From the NCBI GenBank assembly GCA_034359265.1, contig CP136898.1, positions 43,547,501 through 43,611,500 of the forward strand: DNA of 64,000 nucleotides, read 5' to 3'. The notes below the pieces were generated by a model that was given only the letters and a program-made list of their open reading frames with translations, made no database searches and had not been told where the DNA came from. Position 1 is the first letter of the stretch. Each line of letters opens with the position of its first letter. Below are positions 34,016-45,439 of this stretch, in pieces. The position numbers and the translations under genes are program-made. This DNA comes from Canna indica. Lineage: Eukaryota > Streptophyta > Magnoliopsida > Zingiberales > Cannaceae.

Positions 34016-37000
34016 GGGATTTGAATTGGAATCAGTTTAAAGCTTTGAGATGGAAAAAAGTACCACGAGCTGGACATAAGGGTTTAATTGGAGATTTTTC
34101 AGAGAATGAAATTCACAATGCTATGATCAGTATGGAAGAGGGAAGACACCCGACTCTAATGGATATAGCTTGGAATTCTACATTAACTTTTGGGAGGACA
34201 TAAGAAAATCTTTGTGTGGAGCCTTTAAAGATTTCCATCAGCAAATGCACTTGCCTAACACTTGGGGGCAGACTAACCTAGTGTTTATTCCTAAGAAAGA
34301 GCAACCAAAAGAGATCAAGGACTTTAGGCCCATTGATCTATGCAATGTGGCATACAAAATCCTGTCTAAGGTATTGGTTAATAGGTTGAAGCCATACATC
34401 AAGGAAATTATATCTTGGGAGTAGGGTGCATTTGTGGAAAAGAGAAGAATTCAAGATAATGTGGTAGTCATTTCTGAAATAGCAAGCATAATCAGAAAGT
34501 CTAAAAGGAAACATCCTTTCTTCATGGTGAAATTGGACTTGGAGAAGGCTTATGATAGAGTATCATGGAAAGCCTTGGAAGAAATATGGAAGATGATGAG
34601 TGTGCCTTGGAAGTTTAGAAGGTGGATGCTAGCATGTCTCAATTCAGCAAGATATAGATGTGTGGCTAATGGAGAGTTTTCAGAATGGTTTAATAGTGCT
34701 AAAGAAGTGAGACAAGGGGATCCCTTATCCCCTTTCATGTTTATCATGTTACAAGAAATGTTATCCCTGTTAATCAATAAAGAGGTGGAAGAGGGGAACA
34801 TTAAACCTTTCAAGCATAAGGATATCAAAGTTAGCCACTTGTTTTTTGCGGATGATATTATGCTTACAATAAAATGCTGTAATAAATCAGTGAGGAGAGT
34901 GAAAGAAATCCTGGAGATGTATTGTGAAATAACAAACCAGAGGGTAAGCATAGAAAAATTAGAAATTTTCTTTTCAGAAAGTTGTGATGCAAGAGTCAAG
35001 AAAGATGTATGTGGTATCTTGGAGATCAAGGAAGGGATGTTTTCTTTCAAATATTTGGGAACTTATATTGACAAAGGTAAGCTACCAGTTAAATGCCAAA
35101 GATTGATAGTGGAAAAAGCTGAGGAAATGTTGGATAATTGGGCTAGCAAATGTATATCTCAAGCAGGAAAAGTAGTTTTGCTGAACTCTATTATAAATTC
35201 AATGCCAAATTCATACTTTATCAACATCATGGATTAGTGAGAAGGTGATAGAAGAACATAAGAGAAAAAATGCAGGAATTTTCTTTGGAAGTCAAATGAT
35301 GGAAATCAAGATTTTCATCTTGTGAAGTGGGAGAAATGGACCCTGAGCAAAAATAGTGGAGGTCTAGGGGTCAAAGACTTGAGCACTACTAAGTTCTCAA
35401 TACATGGAAAGAGAGTTTTGCCATTCCTGAATAAGAAAAATGTTCTATGAGTCAAGTTGTTGCAGGGAAGATATGACAAGGTCCATCCTTGGTATCATAA
35501 TCGAAAAGGAAAGTGGTCTTGGTCTTTCAAATGTTTTATGGAAGCAATGTGGAAATTAAGGGATGGTTTGAAAATCAAAATTGGAAATGGAAAGGGGACT
35601 AATATCAGTAGTGATCCATGGATAGAGTATCTGCCATTGGATAGGTGGCCGACATATATTAACATGTTTCACAATATTGAGGGAGAAACAATAGACTCAC
35701 TGATGAAGAATGGATAATGGGATCTGAAGCTTCTTAGAGATATGTTTGGGGAGGAACTGGTCACGAAAATACAACAAGTGTATATTGCTAAGAAGGATAC
35801 TAATGACAGATGGGTATGGATCTACAATGAGAAAGGGAAGCTTAATTGTAAAACAGCTGACAACTTTCTGAAGTGTAAAAGTGCTGAAAATTGTAATGAA
35901 AACATCAAGTGGTCTAAATTTTGGGAAATGAATGCACTGCCCAGGGTTAAAGTATTTATATGGAAAATGCTGTAGGGGAGGCTTCCTACAACTGAGTTGC
36001 TGTCAAGGATTAGTAAAATTCAGGTTCATTCTTGTTATAGATGTGGAGAGGATGTGGACAATGCTAGTCACATTTTTAATAAATATAGAGCTGCAGTGGA
36101 GTTTTGGAAGGGGTTGGAGAAGATAAGTAATTTCAGGTTTGAGAACTAGGAGAGTTGGAATGGGGGAAGATGGCTTGAGGAAGGAGAAAAGTTGAAAAAG
36201 GAAGAGAGAAGTAAAGTGACATGGATGATTGCTACAGGGCATTGGTTCCTTTGGAAGAATAGGAATAATAATTGTTTTCGAAGCAACAATCAAGGAATTA
36301 ATACATTGTTATATAGAACTATTGCTGATTGCAGTAATATTAATGAGAGTAAATTGAGAGGTAGTGTGCCAGAAAAGAGGAAGTTGGTAGCTAAAAATGA
36401 TGTAGTGACAAATATCAGGCAGAGGAATTATCAACATCAGTGTGAGGGGGAGATTAAATTGTTCTATGATGCGGCTTGGAGGAAGGAAACAAATGATGCT
36501 GGTATGGGTGTTGTGATTGAAGATGGGGAAGGAATTAAGCTGTATGAAGTTGGCTGCTACAATATAATTGAAAACCCTATGATGGTTGAAGCAAGGGCTT
36601 TGTTATATGGCCTGAGAAAGGTAAAGGAACTAGGCTTGACAAATCTGAGGGTGTTTTCTGATTGTTTAAATGTCATTAATATGCTTAACAAGAATAGAAA
36701 GATTTCATGGTTCATGAAGGATATAATTACTGACATTGAGGAGATGGCAAAACTTGCTTATATCAGGGGATGGAGTCATATAAAGAGAGATAAGAATTAC
36801 GAGGCTCATAATTTGGCAGGAGCTGCTTTAGCTGATAAAAAAGAGTGGGAGAGAAGGTATATTTCTTTTGTTTTCTCGGCTAATAGATGTTTTAGTAATA
36901 AACAACTTGAGCTACATGTGAGTAGCAATGTGGAAAATTGTAGTTCTTTCAATCCAATTATTGGTGTAAGTAGTTATTTCAATTCAATTGTTGATGTATC

Positions 37001-37133
37001 TATAATCCGTTTGAGTGATATAAATAAAGGTTTTGATGCTCAAGGTGGAATATATTCTTGTTCAATTGGACGCAAGGAATGCACGACAATTAGTCCTCTG
37101 CTTTTTCTATCCTCCCAATTGAGCGGCGAGTGA
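34016..37133 (+). pseudogene. LINE A ORF2 (reverse transcriptase, zf-RVT, RNase H), decayed
   Basis: The product would nick the target and copy the LINE RNA. The endonuclease domain is missing. Reverse transcriptase motifs: FSENEIHNAM (34090), DFRPIDLCNVAYKI (34320), VKLDLEKAYDRVSW (about 34520), VRQGDPLSPFMF (about 34710), FFADDIML (about 34840; catalytic Asp pair kept). A zf-RVT cluster CYRCGEDVDNASHIF is at about 36040. The RNase H domain spans 36440-36850 (FYDAAW, VEARALLYGL, SDCLNVI). Damage: a 1-base frameshift near 34150, in-frame stops at 34422 (a Gln position), 35235, about 35448, 35715, 35973 and about 36147, with shifts between some segments. Confidence 0.75.
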
Positions 37134-37168
37134 CCACTTAATGAGTGTTTTTTTATTTTTTTTAAAAA

Positions 37169-37890
37169 AACCACTTTCAAGTGTGTAACGCGTTGCAAAC
37201 TTTTTCAAAAAAAAATAAATAATAAAAAATGAATAATATTTTTATAATAAAAATAGATTTTAGGGGTTTTAAAAAAATTAGCCCAAAAATCTCGAAAATA
37301 TTAGAGTTTTAAAAATTTTGGATCCTAAATTAAAAACGATTTTGAAAAAGTGTCCTAATCTCCAAAAATTCACAAAAAAATTCGATCATAAAATTAATCC
37401 AAAAAATATTTTTTTGTGATTTTTTTGAAGATTTTATGATATATTTTCATTCAAATAATCACTTTTAAAAGTTTCACTTGAAACTCTTTGTAAAAAAAAT
37501 CTAAAGAAAATCTCGAAAATTATTAGTTTTATAAATTTCGGATCTATCCTAAATTAAAAACCATTTTGAAAATTTTAGTTAAATAAACTTATATTTTATT
37601 TTATAAAATAGGAAAAAAGAGAATTTGTTGTGAAAAAAATAATGCGAATAATATAATAATTTATTTTCACCAAAAATAATAATTTAAAATTATTAAATTA
37701 TGTATACTAATCAAGTCGGAACGTGATTTGCCGAGAATAAAACTTTTTAAATTCATTAAATGAGCTGATAAACTTCATATTTTTCATTAAATGATTTTAC
37801 ATAAATATCTATGAAATGAGCGAAAAATAGTCATAAAATGAGCGGAAAATAATCATAAAATGAACAGGAAATTTATCTTCCATTTTGCAC
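37169..37890. repeat. AT-rich interspersed repeat, segment 3
   Basis: The repeat resumes after the LINE target duplication: GTGTAACGCGTTGC parallels 14310, and the block with ATTAAATTATGTATACTAATC parallels 13665 and 15105. It ends near CATTTTGCACAT (37885), which parallels 15275. Confidence 0.6.
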
Positions 37891-38799
37891 ATAGAATCGT
37901 CGGATGGAGACGAGATAATACCCAAGTTGTATATTTTCGCGTGCTGAACGCGATTGTAGTGTCATATTTAAGATCTGATGTCGTTTAGTAGATTTTTATA
38001 TTTTTTCAGTATTATACAATAATTAAACATTATTAATTTATTGAGAAATAATATCAAATAATATTGTACTAAACTAAATTATGATTTAGAGTATAAAATA
38101 ATATTATTCTGGGTCATATCGATTTCGTTGTAGTCGATGAATTATTGTTGGGAAATGACAAATTTAACCTTTTACCATTGTTTGCTTGTTATTGCTTCTA
38201 AATTTTGTTGAACTCCTATTGGATATATCTAGCGATAAGTGTCGGGCCAAAGATATCATGTCGAGCTGGCCCCACCCGAACAAAAATCATGGCCCCATAG
38301 CCCGATATTTATTCAGACCTTATCGGGCTGGCCGGATATTTGTTCGGACCTTATCGAGCCGACACGATCACAGGCTGTCCGAGCACGATTTTATCATGTC
38401 GGACTATTGGGCTAAACCAAAATTGCCAAACCTAGATATGCATATGCTAGTTGTAAATGTAATTGCAACTTTCATTTACGGCCAATCAAACGTTTGCAAA
38501 TAGATGTTGCAGCTCTAGATGCGGGCAACCAAACAATATGTTGCAAATTATATTCGTTGGCATTTATTTTTGCATGTAAATATTTTTTTATGCATTTGCA
38601 CTTGCGGGCAACCAAACACCCCCAAAATGTATTTGCAAATTCTAAAGCCCCGATTGCTTATAGACTTGCGACTAATAACTATTTATATGAAATCAAGTAC
38701 CTATAGTAGGTGACTAGATGTTGTAGGTGCCCTTATCAAGGTTATCTCCTCCTCTTCTCTTTTCTCCACCTACAACCTCCTCTCCAACAACATTCTCTT
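37891..38799. other. Unassigned, with a diverged GGGCTGGCC-rich MITE-like stretch
   Basis: No gene is seen. At 38232-38420 blocks such as CCTTATCGGGCTGGCC and CGAGCCGACACGATC resemble the interior of the hAT-type MITE at 2179-2591, but ends and target duplication are not recognisable. A direct repeat GCGGGCAACCAAACA occurs at about 38520 and 38606. From 38740 a CT-rich tract leads to the MITE at 38800. Confidence 0.35.
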
Positions 38800-39257
38800 T
38801 AGGGGTGAGCATGTTCGGTTAATCGACCGAAATCACCGAACAAAATATTTTTAAATAAACAACAAAATCAAGACTCGAACCTTACACCTCTCAAACACTT
38901 TACTAACACCTTACCACTTTAGCACTAACATAACTACATTTATAACTTCAAATTAAAACAACAAATATAGCATTGCGGAGATTCGAACCCTGGCACTGCA
39001 TAAAGGCAATTAAACTTAACCAATGTGACAAATAATACTAAGTAACCTTTATATATATACATATATATACTTAATTTGGAATTCAGTTAATTCGGTAAAT
39101 TAACTGAACCGTCGGTTAATTTATCGAATTGAACCAAAAACCGAAATTCTAGAAAAAAATTAACCGAAAATCGAACCGAAATTGATTCGGTCAATTCGAT
39201 TCGGTTAAATTGGTTTCGGTTCGGTTTTGATGAATCGGAGAATCCTGCTCACCCCTA
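38800..39257. mobile_element. hAT-type MITE with perfect 8-bp target duplication
   Basis: The ends are TAGGGGTGAGCA and TGCTCACCCCTA, perfect 12-bp inverted repeats. ATTCTCTT flanks both sides (38792-38799 and 39258-39265). The interior (458 bp in all) has long imperfect subterminal inverted repeats made of TTCGGTTAA/TTAACCGAA blocks and an AT-rich middle with two tRNA-like GATTCGAACC stretches (about 38872 and 38967). No ORF. Confidence 0.85.
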
Positions 39258-39265
39258 ATTCTCTT

Positions 39266-39740
39266 CCATGCTCCTATTTTTTACTTCTCTTCTTAATTTT
39301 TTTCGACTCCGTCCTCATCCTCTTCCTTCAGCGATATCATCTCACTTTGCCTCTCTCCCATCCTTTTCCTTCCCCTCCCCTGACCATATTGTATCTCCTT
39401 CTCTTCCTCCTCCTTGTCATCCTTGTCCTCTCCTCTTCCTTGTCTCCCTCTTCGTCCTCCATCAACATGGTTACTAGATGTCATTAGAGCACGGAAAGGA
39501 ATAAGAGGAGGTGATTGTTGGAAAAAAAAAAAAAAAAAAAATTAGGAGGGAGGAGGTTACTGAAATGGGAGAAAGGGGTTAGAAGAAAAAGGACGGAGGA
39601 GGTGACTGGTGAAGGAAAATAGAGAAAATGAGGAGACCAATAGAGGATGAGAACGTGAGAGGAGATAAGAAAAGATAATGAGTAAGAGGATGTCGTTGGT
39701 GGAAGAGGTTGTTGGGGGAGAAGGAAAGGAAGAAAAAAAA
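39266..39740. other. Polypyrimidine tract followed by polypurine tract
   Basis: About 215 bases of CT-rich sequence (39266-39480) switch abruptly to about 250 bases of GA-rich sequence (39487-39740) on the same strand, with an A run at 39520-39541. The ORFs on both strands here are low complexity and not credible genes. The two arms can pair only loosely by eye. Confidence 0.45.
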
Positions 39741-40243
39741 TTGTCAACTTGCGATGCAAGCAACTTAATAACATTTTGGACGAAGAGCTTGTAATGGGTC
39801 TCAAAATGTTACAAACTCAAAGGTTGAACTTTTGGCGTAATTTTTAAAATGTTGAACCTTGACATATGAAATGCTCTTATCCAAATGTAGTTGGTGCCCT
39901 TCACAATGCTCAAGATCTCTTGGCAGTCTTTAAGTCACCCTAACCCTTTTGTTCTTTTGAGGGGAATATGGAGGGATAAACCCACTTCAAGTCATTATAG
40001 CACTCAGCGTACAAGAAACAAATGCTATACATTTTCTTCTAATCTTTTTACAAAATAATGTAAATATAACATCAAAAATAGTTGATTTGCCAGATGACTC
40101 AGGTTTAGCAGAACATGCTGTTACAGACCTGGCATGAGATTGCATCCATGAGCAAAAGGCGTACTCCCGTGATGAATTTTTCAGACTGTCCGTGAAGGAG
40201 CCACTCGATCCATCCGCAAGGCAACTGTCGGATAATTGGATTC
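39741..40243. other. Unassigned sequence left of the Gypsy element
   Basis: No gene or element is recognised. The part next to the LTR does not repeat the bases found beyond the 3' remnant (45106 onwards), so no target duplication can be called. Confidence 0.35.
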
Positions 40244-40509
40244 TGTCATGAACCGGCTAAGTGACAAAGAAGCATCGTCGAATGATAACGTTGTAGTCGA
40301 CATTGTGGCGTCAAGTAATGACGTGGAGCAATCACGACGAGAGACAACACGCGTACGACGGATGCCAAGACATTTCGAAGAATACAAGATGTAAAGCAAT
40401 ATAATATATAAATATAGAAGTAATTGATAAATGCATGCTACTCTGATGATATCTGCGGAACTCTTCTGATTCAACAGTGCTCTTCAAGGATAGGTGAGTA
40501 ATCCTATCA
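40244..40509 (+). repeat. 5' LTR of the Gypsy element
   Basis: The LTR runs from TGTCATGAACCGG to CCTATCA, 266 bp. It is followed by TTTGGTGCTTTCATTGATT, which fits a primer-binding site of the TGGTGCTTTCATTG type seen in plant Gypsy elements. The first 28 bases recur at 45078 with one difference. Confidence 0.7.
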
Positions 40510-40553
40510 TTTGGTGCTTTCATTGATTCCATTATAGCGAACTACTCCTTGCC

Positions 40554-41685
40554 ATGGAAACAAGAGCACAAGCAATGGCGGAATCCGTAAAAGCATTGCA
40601 AGAAATCAGTATTGGCCATGAGCAAATGGTGGGATCGATCCAAACAAACTTGGAAAACCAGCAACATATTATGGAGGCGCAACAAAAGCTCTTACAATCA
40701 GTATCATCGCAGATCGCCCTCTTGAACTCTCTGATGGTTCAAATGGCGAAGGTGAAATCAAAAATTGTGGGATCGGGGGGATCTCAAACTCCACCGGTTG
40801 TGAGAGGAAAGTTTGTCTCGTGGGGAGACCGGCGATGAAGACGAATTTACTTTCCTTTCGAATCTGCCACAGATCGAACTCCCAATATTCAACGGATCTG
40901 ATGCAGAAGAATGGATAGCGTCGGTCGAAGATTTCTTTGAATTTTACGCAACGGAAGATTAACATCGTGTAACGATGGCATCATTCCGGATGGAGGGATT
41001 GGCGAAACGATGGTTTCGCTGGATGCAGCGTCGAAAGCAGCTAGCAAGGTGGAATCATCTTGTGGAAGCTATCAGAAGACGTTTTGAACCTACTGATTTG
41101 GAGCTGCTCGAAGGATTGCTTGCCAAGTTGTTGCAGACCACGAATGTAGAAGAATATGCGGGTCGCTCTGAAGAGTTAGCACTGAGAACAACCAATTTGC
41201 CCGAATCATTTCTCATCAATTGTTTTATTTCTGGACTTCGAGCTGACATCAAAACCGAAGTGCTCACTCGTCAACCCAGCTCGAAGCATGAAGCCATTCT
41301 ATTTGCAAAATGTTTTGAAGCTAAAATACTTGCTTCAAAGCGATTCCCGCCGGTGTGGATAGGGAACAAAGGTTCGACCATATTGCCAAAACCAACAAGG
41401 GGTAATATGATGAATCAATTTCATATCAAGAGGCAAAGCAGACAGTTTCATATCAAAGCGATTCCTGCCAGTGTGGATAGGGAACAAAGGTTCGGCCATA
41501 CTTGCTTCAAAACTCAGTCAGTTTCATATCAAAGCGGCAAAGGAGTGAGCATGTCACCAATTTCAAACCGATTAAATAATGCGACAACTACAATTCATCA
41601 GCGGATACCGCCGAGGAAATTGTCTTCTGCTGAAGCGCAGAAACGCCGCGAACAAGGACTGTGCTATTACTACGATGAATGATTC
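40554..41685 (+). pseudogene. Gypsy Gag, frameshifted
   Basis: The start METRAQAMAESVKALQ at 40554 begins a helical N-terminal part; the frame breaks near 40838. The retrotransposon gag domain lies in 40975-41340 (FRMEGLAKRWFRW, WNHLVEAIRRRFEP, TNLPESFLINCFISGL). A stretch of about 55 bp around GTGTGGATAGGGAACAAAGG is present twice (about 41336 and 41457). A conserved RREQGLCYYYDE near 41660 is the edge of the zinc knuckle, whose remaining Cys/His (about 41700) are in another frame. Confidence 0.7.
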
Positions 41686-41815
41686 TCGATCTTGGGGACA
41701 CAAATGTAAAACACCGCAACTCTTCATGTTAGATGATGAATCGGCACAGGGAGAAATGGCAGAAGAATTTGAAACTACTCCGGATTCCAGCGAAATGACT
41801 AACACATAACCGACC

Positions 41816-42481
41816 TTGATATCCCTTAATGCAATGTCGGGCCCTTTTTCTCCCATGACTTTGCAATTTCAAGGTACAATAAAAGGGCGGTCAGTACAAG
41901 TGTTACATGATGGGGGCAACACCCACAATTTCGTACAGACTCGGGTGGCACGGTTCCTGGGATTACCAATAGAAGTTACATCATCATTTGGAGTCATGGT
42001 CGGCAATGGCGCTAAGATCAAAAGTGAGGGGGTAGTGCACGGACTGGCATTAAACATTCAAGGTTCTACTATTCATACTGATTTTTATGTGATACCTCTA
42101 AAAGGATCAGATGTGGTTCTTGGAGTTGCATGGATGGCAACGTTGGGTCCGGTGGTGATGGACTTCGCAAGTCAATTGTTTGAATTTTGTTTTAACGAAC
42201 AGAAACATTCGTGGACAGGTGTAAAATGTTGTCTACCTAAACAAGTCGAATGCCATACATTGAGGAGGATGCATAGTACCCAGGCACTAGTGGAAATGTA
42301 TCACTTACAACTCATTGAAGAACCTCTAGTAACATCCAAGTGTGATGAAAAGGAGTTACAGAGGGTACTCGAACAGTTTCCAGAAGTGTTTGAGCCACCT
42401 CACGGTTTGCCTCCCTCAAGCTACCGATCACCGAATATTCCTTCCCCCAGATCAACTGTCGATCAATGTGAAACCATATAA
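41816..42481 (+). pseudogene. Gypsy aspartic protease region
   Basis: The retropepsin signature is LHDGGNTHNFVQ at about 41905. The usual D-S-G triad reads D-G-G, so the active-site Ser is lost. IKGRSVQVLHDGG and LKGSDVVLGVAWM are the typical flanks. The frame ends at 42481, and reverse transcriptase continues in another frame. Confidence 0.7.
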
Positions 42482-42527
42482 GTATCCACACTTCTAGAAG
42501 GAAGAAATTGATCGGCAGGTACAAAAA

Positions 42528-44940
42528 ATGTTAGAAGAGGGTCTTATTCAGCCAAGCAACAGTGCGTTTTCTTCACCTGTGTTGCTGGTAAGGAAGAAAG
42601 ACGACACTTGGAGATTTTACGTCGATTACAGGGCTCTTAACGCTGCAACCACCAAGGACAAGTTCCCTATACCTATAGCCGATGAGTTGTTTGATGAGTT
42701 AAGGGGAGCAACTATCTTCTCCAAGCTAGACCTCTTAGCAGGCTACCACTATATAAGGGTACATGCCGGCGACGTCGCAAAAACAGCCTTCAGGACCCAT
42801 GAGGGCCACTATGAATTCTTGGTGATTCCATTCGGCCTCACAAATGCTTCTTCCACCTTCCAGGCTACGATGAACGGTATTTTTAATCCATTTCTTCGCC
42901 AATTTCTACTGGTTTTCTTTGATGATATACTTGTGTATAGTCGAACTTTACATGAACACAAGGAACATCTGCGCCAAGTCCTGCAAACACTACGAGACAA
43001 CCACTTAGTAGCCAAGCAATCAAAGTGCTCTTTTGGGTGTACCACTATTGAGTACTTGGGGCATTTAATTTCTTCAGAGGGGTTGCAGATGGACTCGACC
43101 AAGATAGATGCAATTAAAGCTTGGCCGCCACCCAAAAATATCAAAGAACTGAGAGGGTTTCTCGGGTTGGCAGTTTACTATCGAAGGTTTATTAAAAGTT
43201 TTGCATAGAAAGCCGCACCTTTAACTGATCTACTGAAGAAAGAAGCCTTCCGATGGTCAACACAAGCACAAGAGGCCTTTGAAAACATCAAGAGAGTGCT
43301 CAGCAGTGCTCTGGTACTAGCATTACCTGATTTCACCAAAGTGTTTACATTGGAAACGGATGCCTCCGGAGTGGGTATTTGAGCAGTTTTAGTGCAGGAG
43401 AAGAGGCCTATCGCGTACTTTAGCCAGAAGCTTTCAATTCGGATGCATGTTGCTCCAACTTATCAGCGTGAAATGTATGCCATCACACAAGCAATAAGAA
43501 AATGTCGTCAATATTTACTCGGGAGGAAGTTTATCATTGTCACTTATCAATGTTCTTTAAAGGAGATGGTTAACCAAGTCATCCAAACTCCAGAACAACA
43601 GAAGCGGCTCGTCAAACTACTTGGGTATGATTTTGACATTCAGTACAGGTCGGGTAAGTTGAATGTGGCCGCTGACGCCTTGTCAAGAGAACCTGCGGCC
43701 ACAATGCTAGCATTGTCTCGTCCTCTATGCGGGATATTGGAAGACATTAGGCGGCTTAATGGTGAAAATAATGAGCTACTGCAAATACATAAGCAATTGA
43801 AGTAAGGAGAGAAAGAAGGATATGATGTCAGAGATGGTGTGCTATTGTTTCATAACAAAATAGTCATCCCTGACGACCGCACTCTTAAATCAATATTAAT
43901 GAGAGAGTATCATAATTCACTGATGGGCAGACACGCGGGCATTAGCAGGACTTATCGAAGAATGGATGAATTTTTTTACTAGAAGTCTATGAGAAGAGAC
44001 ATATGTCAGTATGTCGAAGGTTGCCAAAATTGTCAGAGAATGAAGACAGAGCAAATGTCCCCAGTTGGGTTATTACAACCTTCGGCGATTCCGGAGGAAG
44101 TCTTTGAAGATGTTAGCATGGACTTCATCACTGGATTGCCGCAATCTAATGGCAAGACATCAATCATGGTGGTAGTGGACATACTCTCCAAGTTTGGTCA
44201 CTTCTTTTCATTACCCCGTCACTGTTCGACGGAGAAAATAGCGGAAACATTCCTTCATGGCGTTATCAAGTCGCATGGCGTTGCACGTTCAATTGTCAGC
44301 GACCGTGATCGACATTTTATCAACCATTTCTAGAAAGAATTGTTCCGCTTGCAAGGAATTGAATTGGGATTCAGCTCAGCGTACCATCTGCAGACGGACG
44401 ACCAAACAGAGGCTTTGAACCGATGTCTTGAGATGTATCTCCGCAGTTTTGCAGCGGAAGAACCGTCGAAATGGGAAAGGTACTTGGTCTGGGCGGAGTA
44501 CTGGTACAATACTTCGCACCAGACCTCCGCAGGCATGACCCCATTCAAGGTATTGTATGGACGTGATCCGCTCCAATTGATCAGGTATCTAGGAGGAGCA
44601 AAGAACTCGGTTGTTGATAGAGCACTTACCTTCAAGGACCAAATCTTGACGCAATTAAAACACAACCTAGCGAGGGCCCAAAGCCGCATGAAGATTCAAG
44701 ATGATAGGAAGAGTTGAGATGCGGAGTTTAAAGAAGGCGGCTGGGTATTCGTCAAGTTAAAGCCTTATCGCCAGCTTTCATTAAGGTTGCAACAGAATCA
44801 AAAACTGAGTCCTCGTTATTTCGGACCCTATCGGATAATTCAACGGGTGGGAAAAGTCACCTACAAGCTCAGTTTACTTGCGTCAACAAGAATCCATTTG
44901 GTATTTCATATATTTGTGCTTAAGCTATGTAAAAGGGAAG
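42528..44940 (+). pseudogene. Gypsy Pol: reverse transcriptase, RNase H, integrase
   Basis: This would copy the RNA and insert the DNA. Reverse transcriptase: [43 protein letters not shown] (catalytic pair kept). RNase [11 protein letters not shown] (43350) and ADALSRE. Integrase: HHCC finger (H...H...CQNCQRMK at about 44020), catalytic MDFITGLP, VSDRDRHF and QTEALN carrying D, D and E. All these lie in one frame with stops at 43206, 43379, 43803, about 43980, 44331 and 44715; several fall where Trp is expected. The C-terminal tail (about 44740-45075) retains a GNLVDKVIFD-like end of a chromodomain-type region. Confidence 0.8.
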
Positions 44941-45077
44941 CTTGAGATGCAGATGACGCCCCTTCCTTTACTACAAGCTTCGCAAGAGCAAGAAGATGAC
45001 GACACGACAGATCGCCGCTGCAGCGAAGAAACTCCAGGTAACCTCGTGGACAAGGTTATTTTTGACCGCGCGGGTAA

Positions 45078-45105
45078 TGTCATGAACCGGTTAAGTGACA
45101 AAGAA
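45078..45105 (+). repeat. 28-bp stub of the Gypsy 3' LTR
   Basis: TGTCATGAACCGGTTAAGTG and the next bases match the first 28 bases of the 5' LTR; the sequence then departs completely. This is a truncation junction, not a complete LTR. Confidence 0.7.
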
Positions 45106-45439
45106 GCAAACCCCCTAAACATGTGTAACATCTATAAACAATCTTAGGACAGCTATCCTAAGGTTGCATAGAGACCTGGCTAATGCATTGAGAAGAGAGG
45201 AAATGTAACGTCTATAAACATCTGCAAATACTCTAAACTTACACCATAAAGCACGTAATATCATTAATTCAATATCATATCAGGAGCAAGGATACTATAA
45301 TACTGAGAGGATGACAAACAGAAATCAAGCTTTCTATTCATGTCCATAACTACTTCCAAAATAATAACTGACGAAGATTTACAGAGAAATTATGCAAATT
45401 TCAAAAAAAGAGTTCAGTGAATACTTCCAACAAGCAGCT
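45106..45439 (-). other. 3' flank or UTR of the PPR gene
   Basis: Unique-looking, AT-rich sequence between the Gypsy stub and the stop codon of the PPR gene. It contains two similar pieces, GTAACATCTATAAACA (about 45123) and GTAACGTCTATAAACA (about 45206). It probably includes the 3' UTR. Confidence 0.45.

Larger units (their letters stand above)
22885..37168 (+). mobile_element. L1-type LINE A, split by nested insertions
   Basis: The outer borders are set by the target-site duplication AACCACTTTCAAGT at 22871-22884 and 37169-37182; the AA of the right copy may belong to the poly(A). The 3' end is an A run (about 37164-37170). The 5' part (22885-23790) encodes ORF1 with a DUF4283 domain. The 3' part (about 34000-37133) encodes reverse transcriptase, a zf-RVT cysteine cluster and RNase H. 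Between them lie a CACTA fragment and two LTR elements. The ORF1 C-terminus and the endonuclease domain of ORF2 are not found, so the LINE has also lost about 2 kb internally. Confidence 0.75.
40244..45105 (+). mobile_element. Ty3/Gypsy LTR retrotransposon, decayed, 3' LTR nearly lost
   Basis: The order is 5' LTR 40244-40509, primer-binding site from 40511, gag, protease, reverse transcriptase, RNase H, integrase and a short 3' LTR stub (45078-45105). The pol order RT-RH-INT is that of Gypsy. From 42528 to 44717 the coding sequence stays in one frame and is broken only by point stops. The LTR stub stops after 28 bp and directly meets the 3' flank of the PPR gene. Confidence 0.8.

Noticed and set aside
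38860..38990. tRNA genes suggested by GATTCGAACC stretches
   Set aside because: No paired acceptor stem or anticodon arm could be found around them; they lie inside a MITE.
39227..39804. Several ORFs of 60-106 codons on both strands
   Set aside because: Low-complexity Leu/Ser/Pro or Lys/Glu/Gly products of a polypyrimidine/polypurine tract; no start context or domain.
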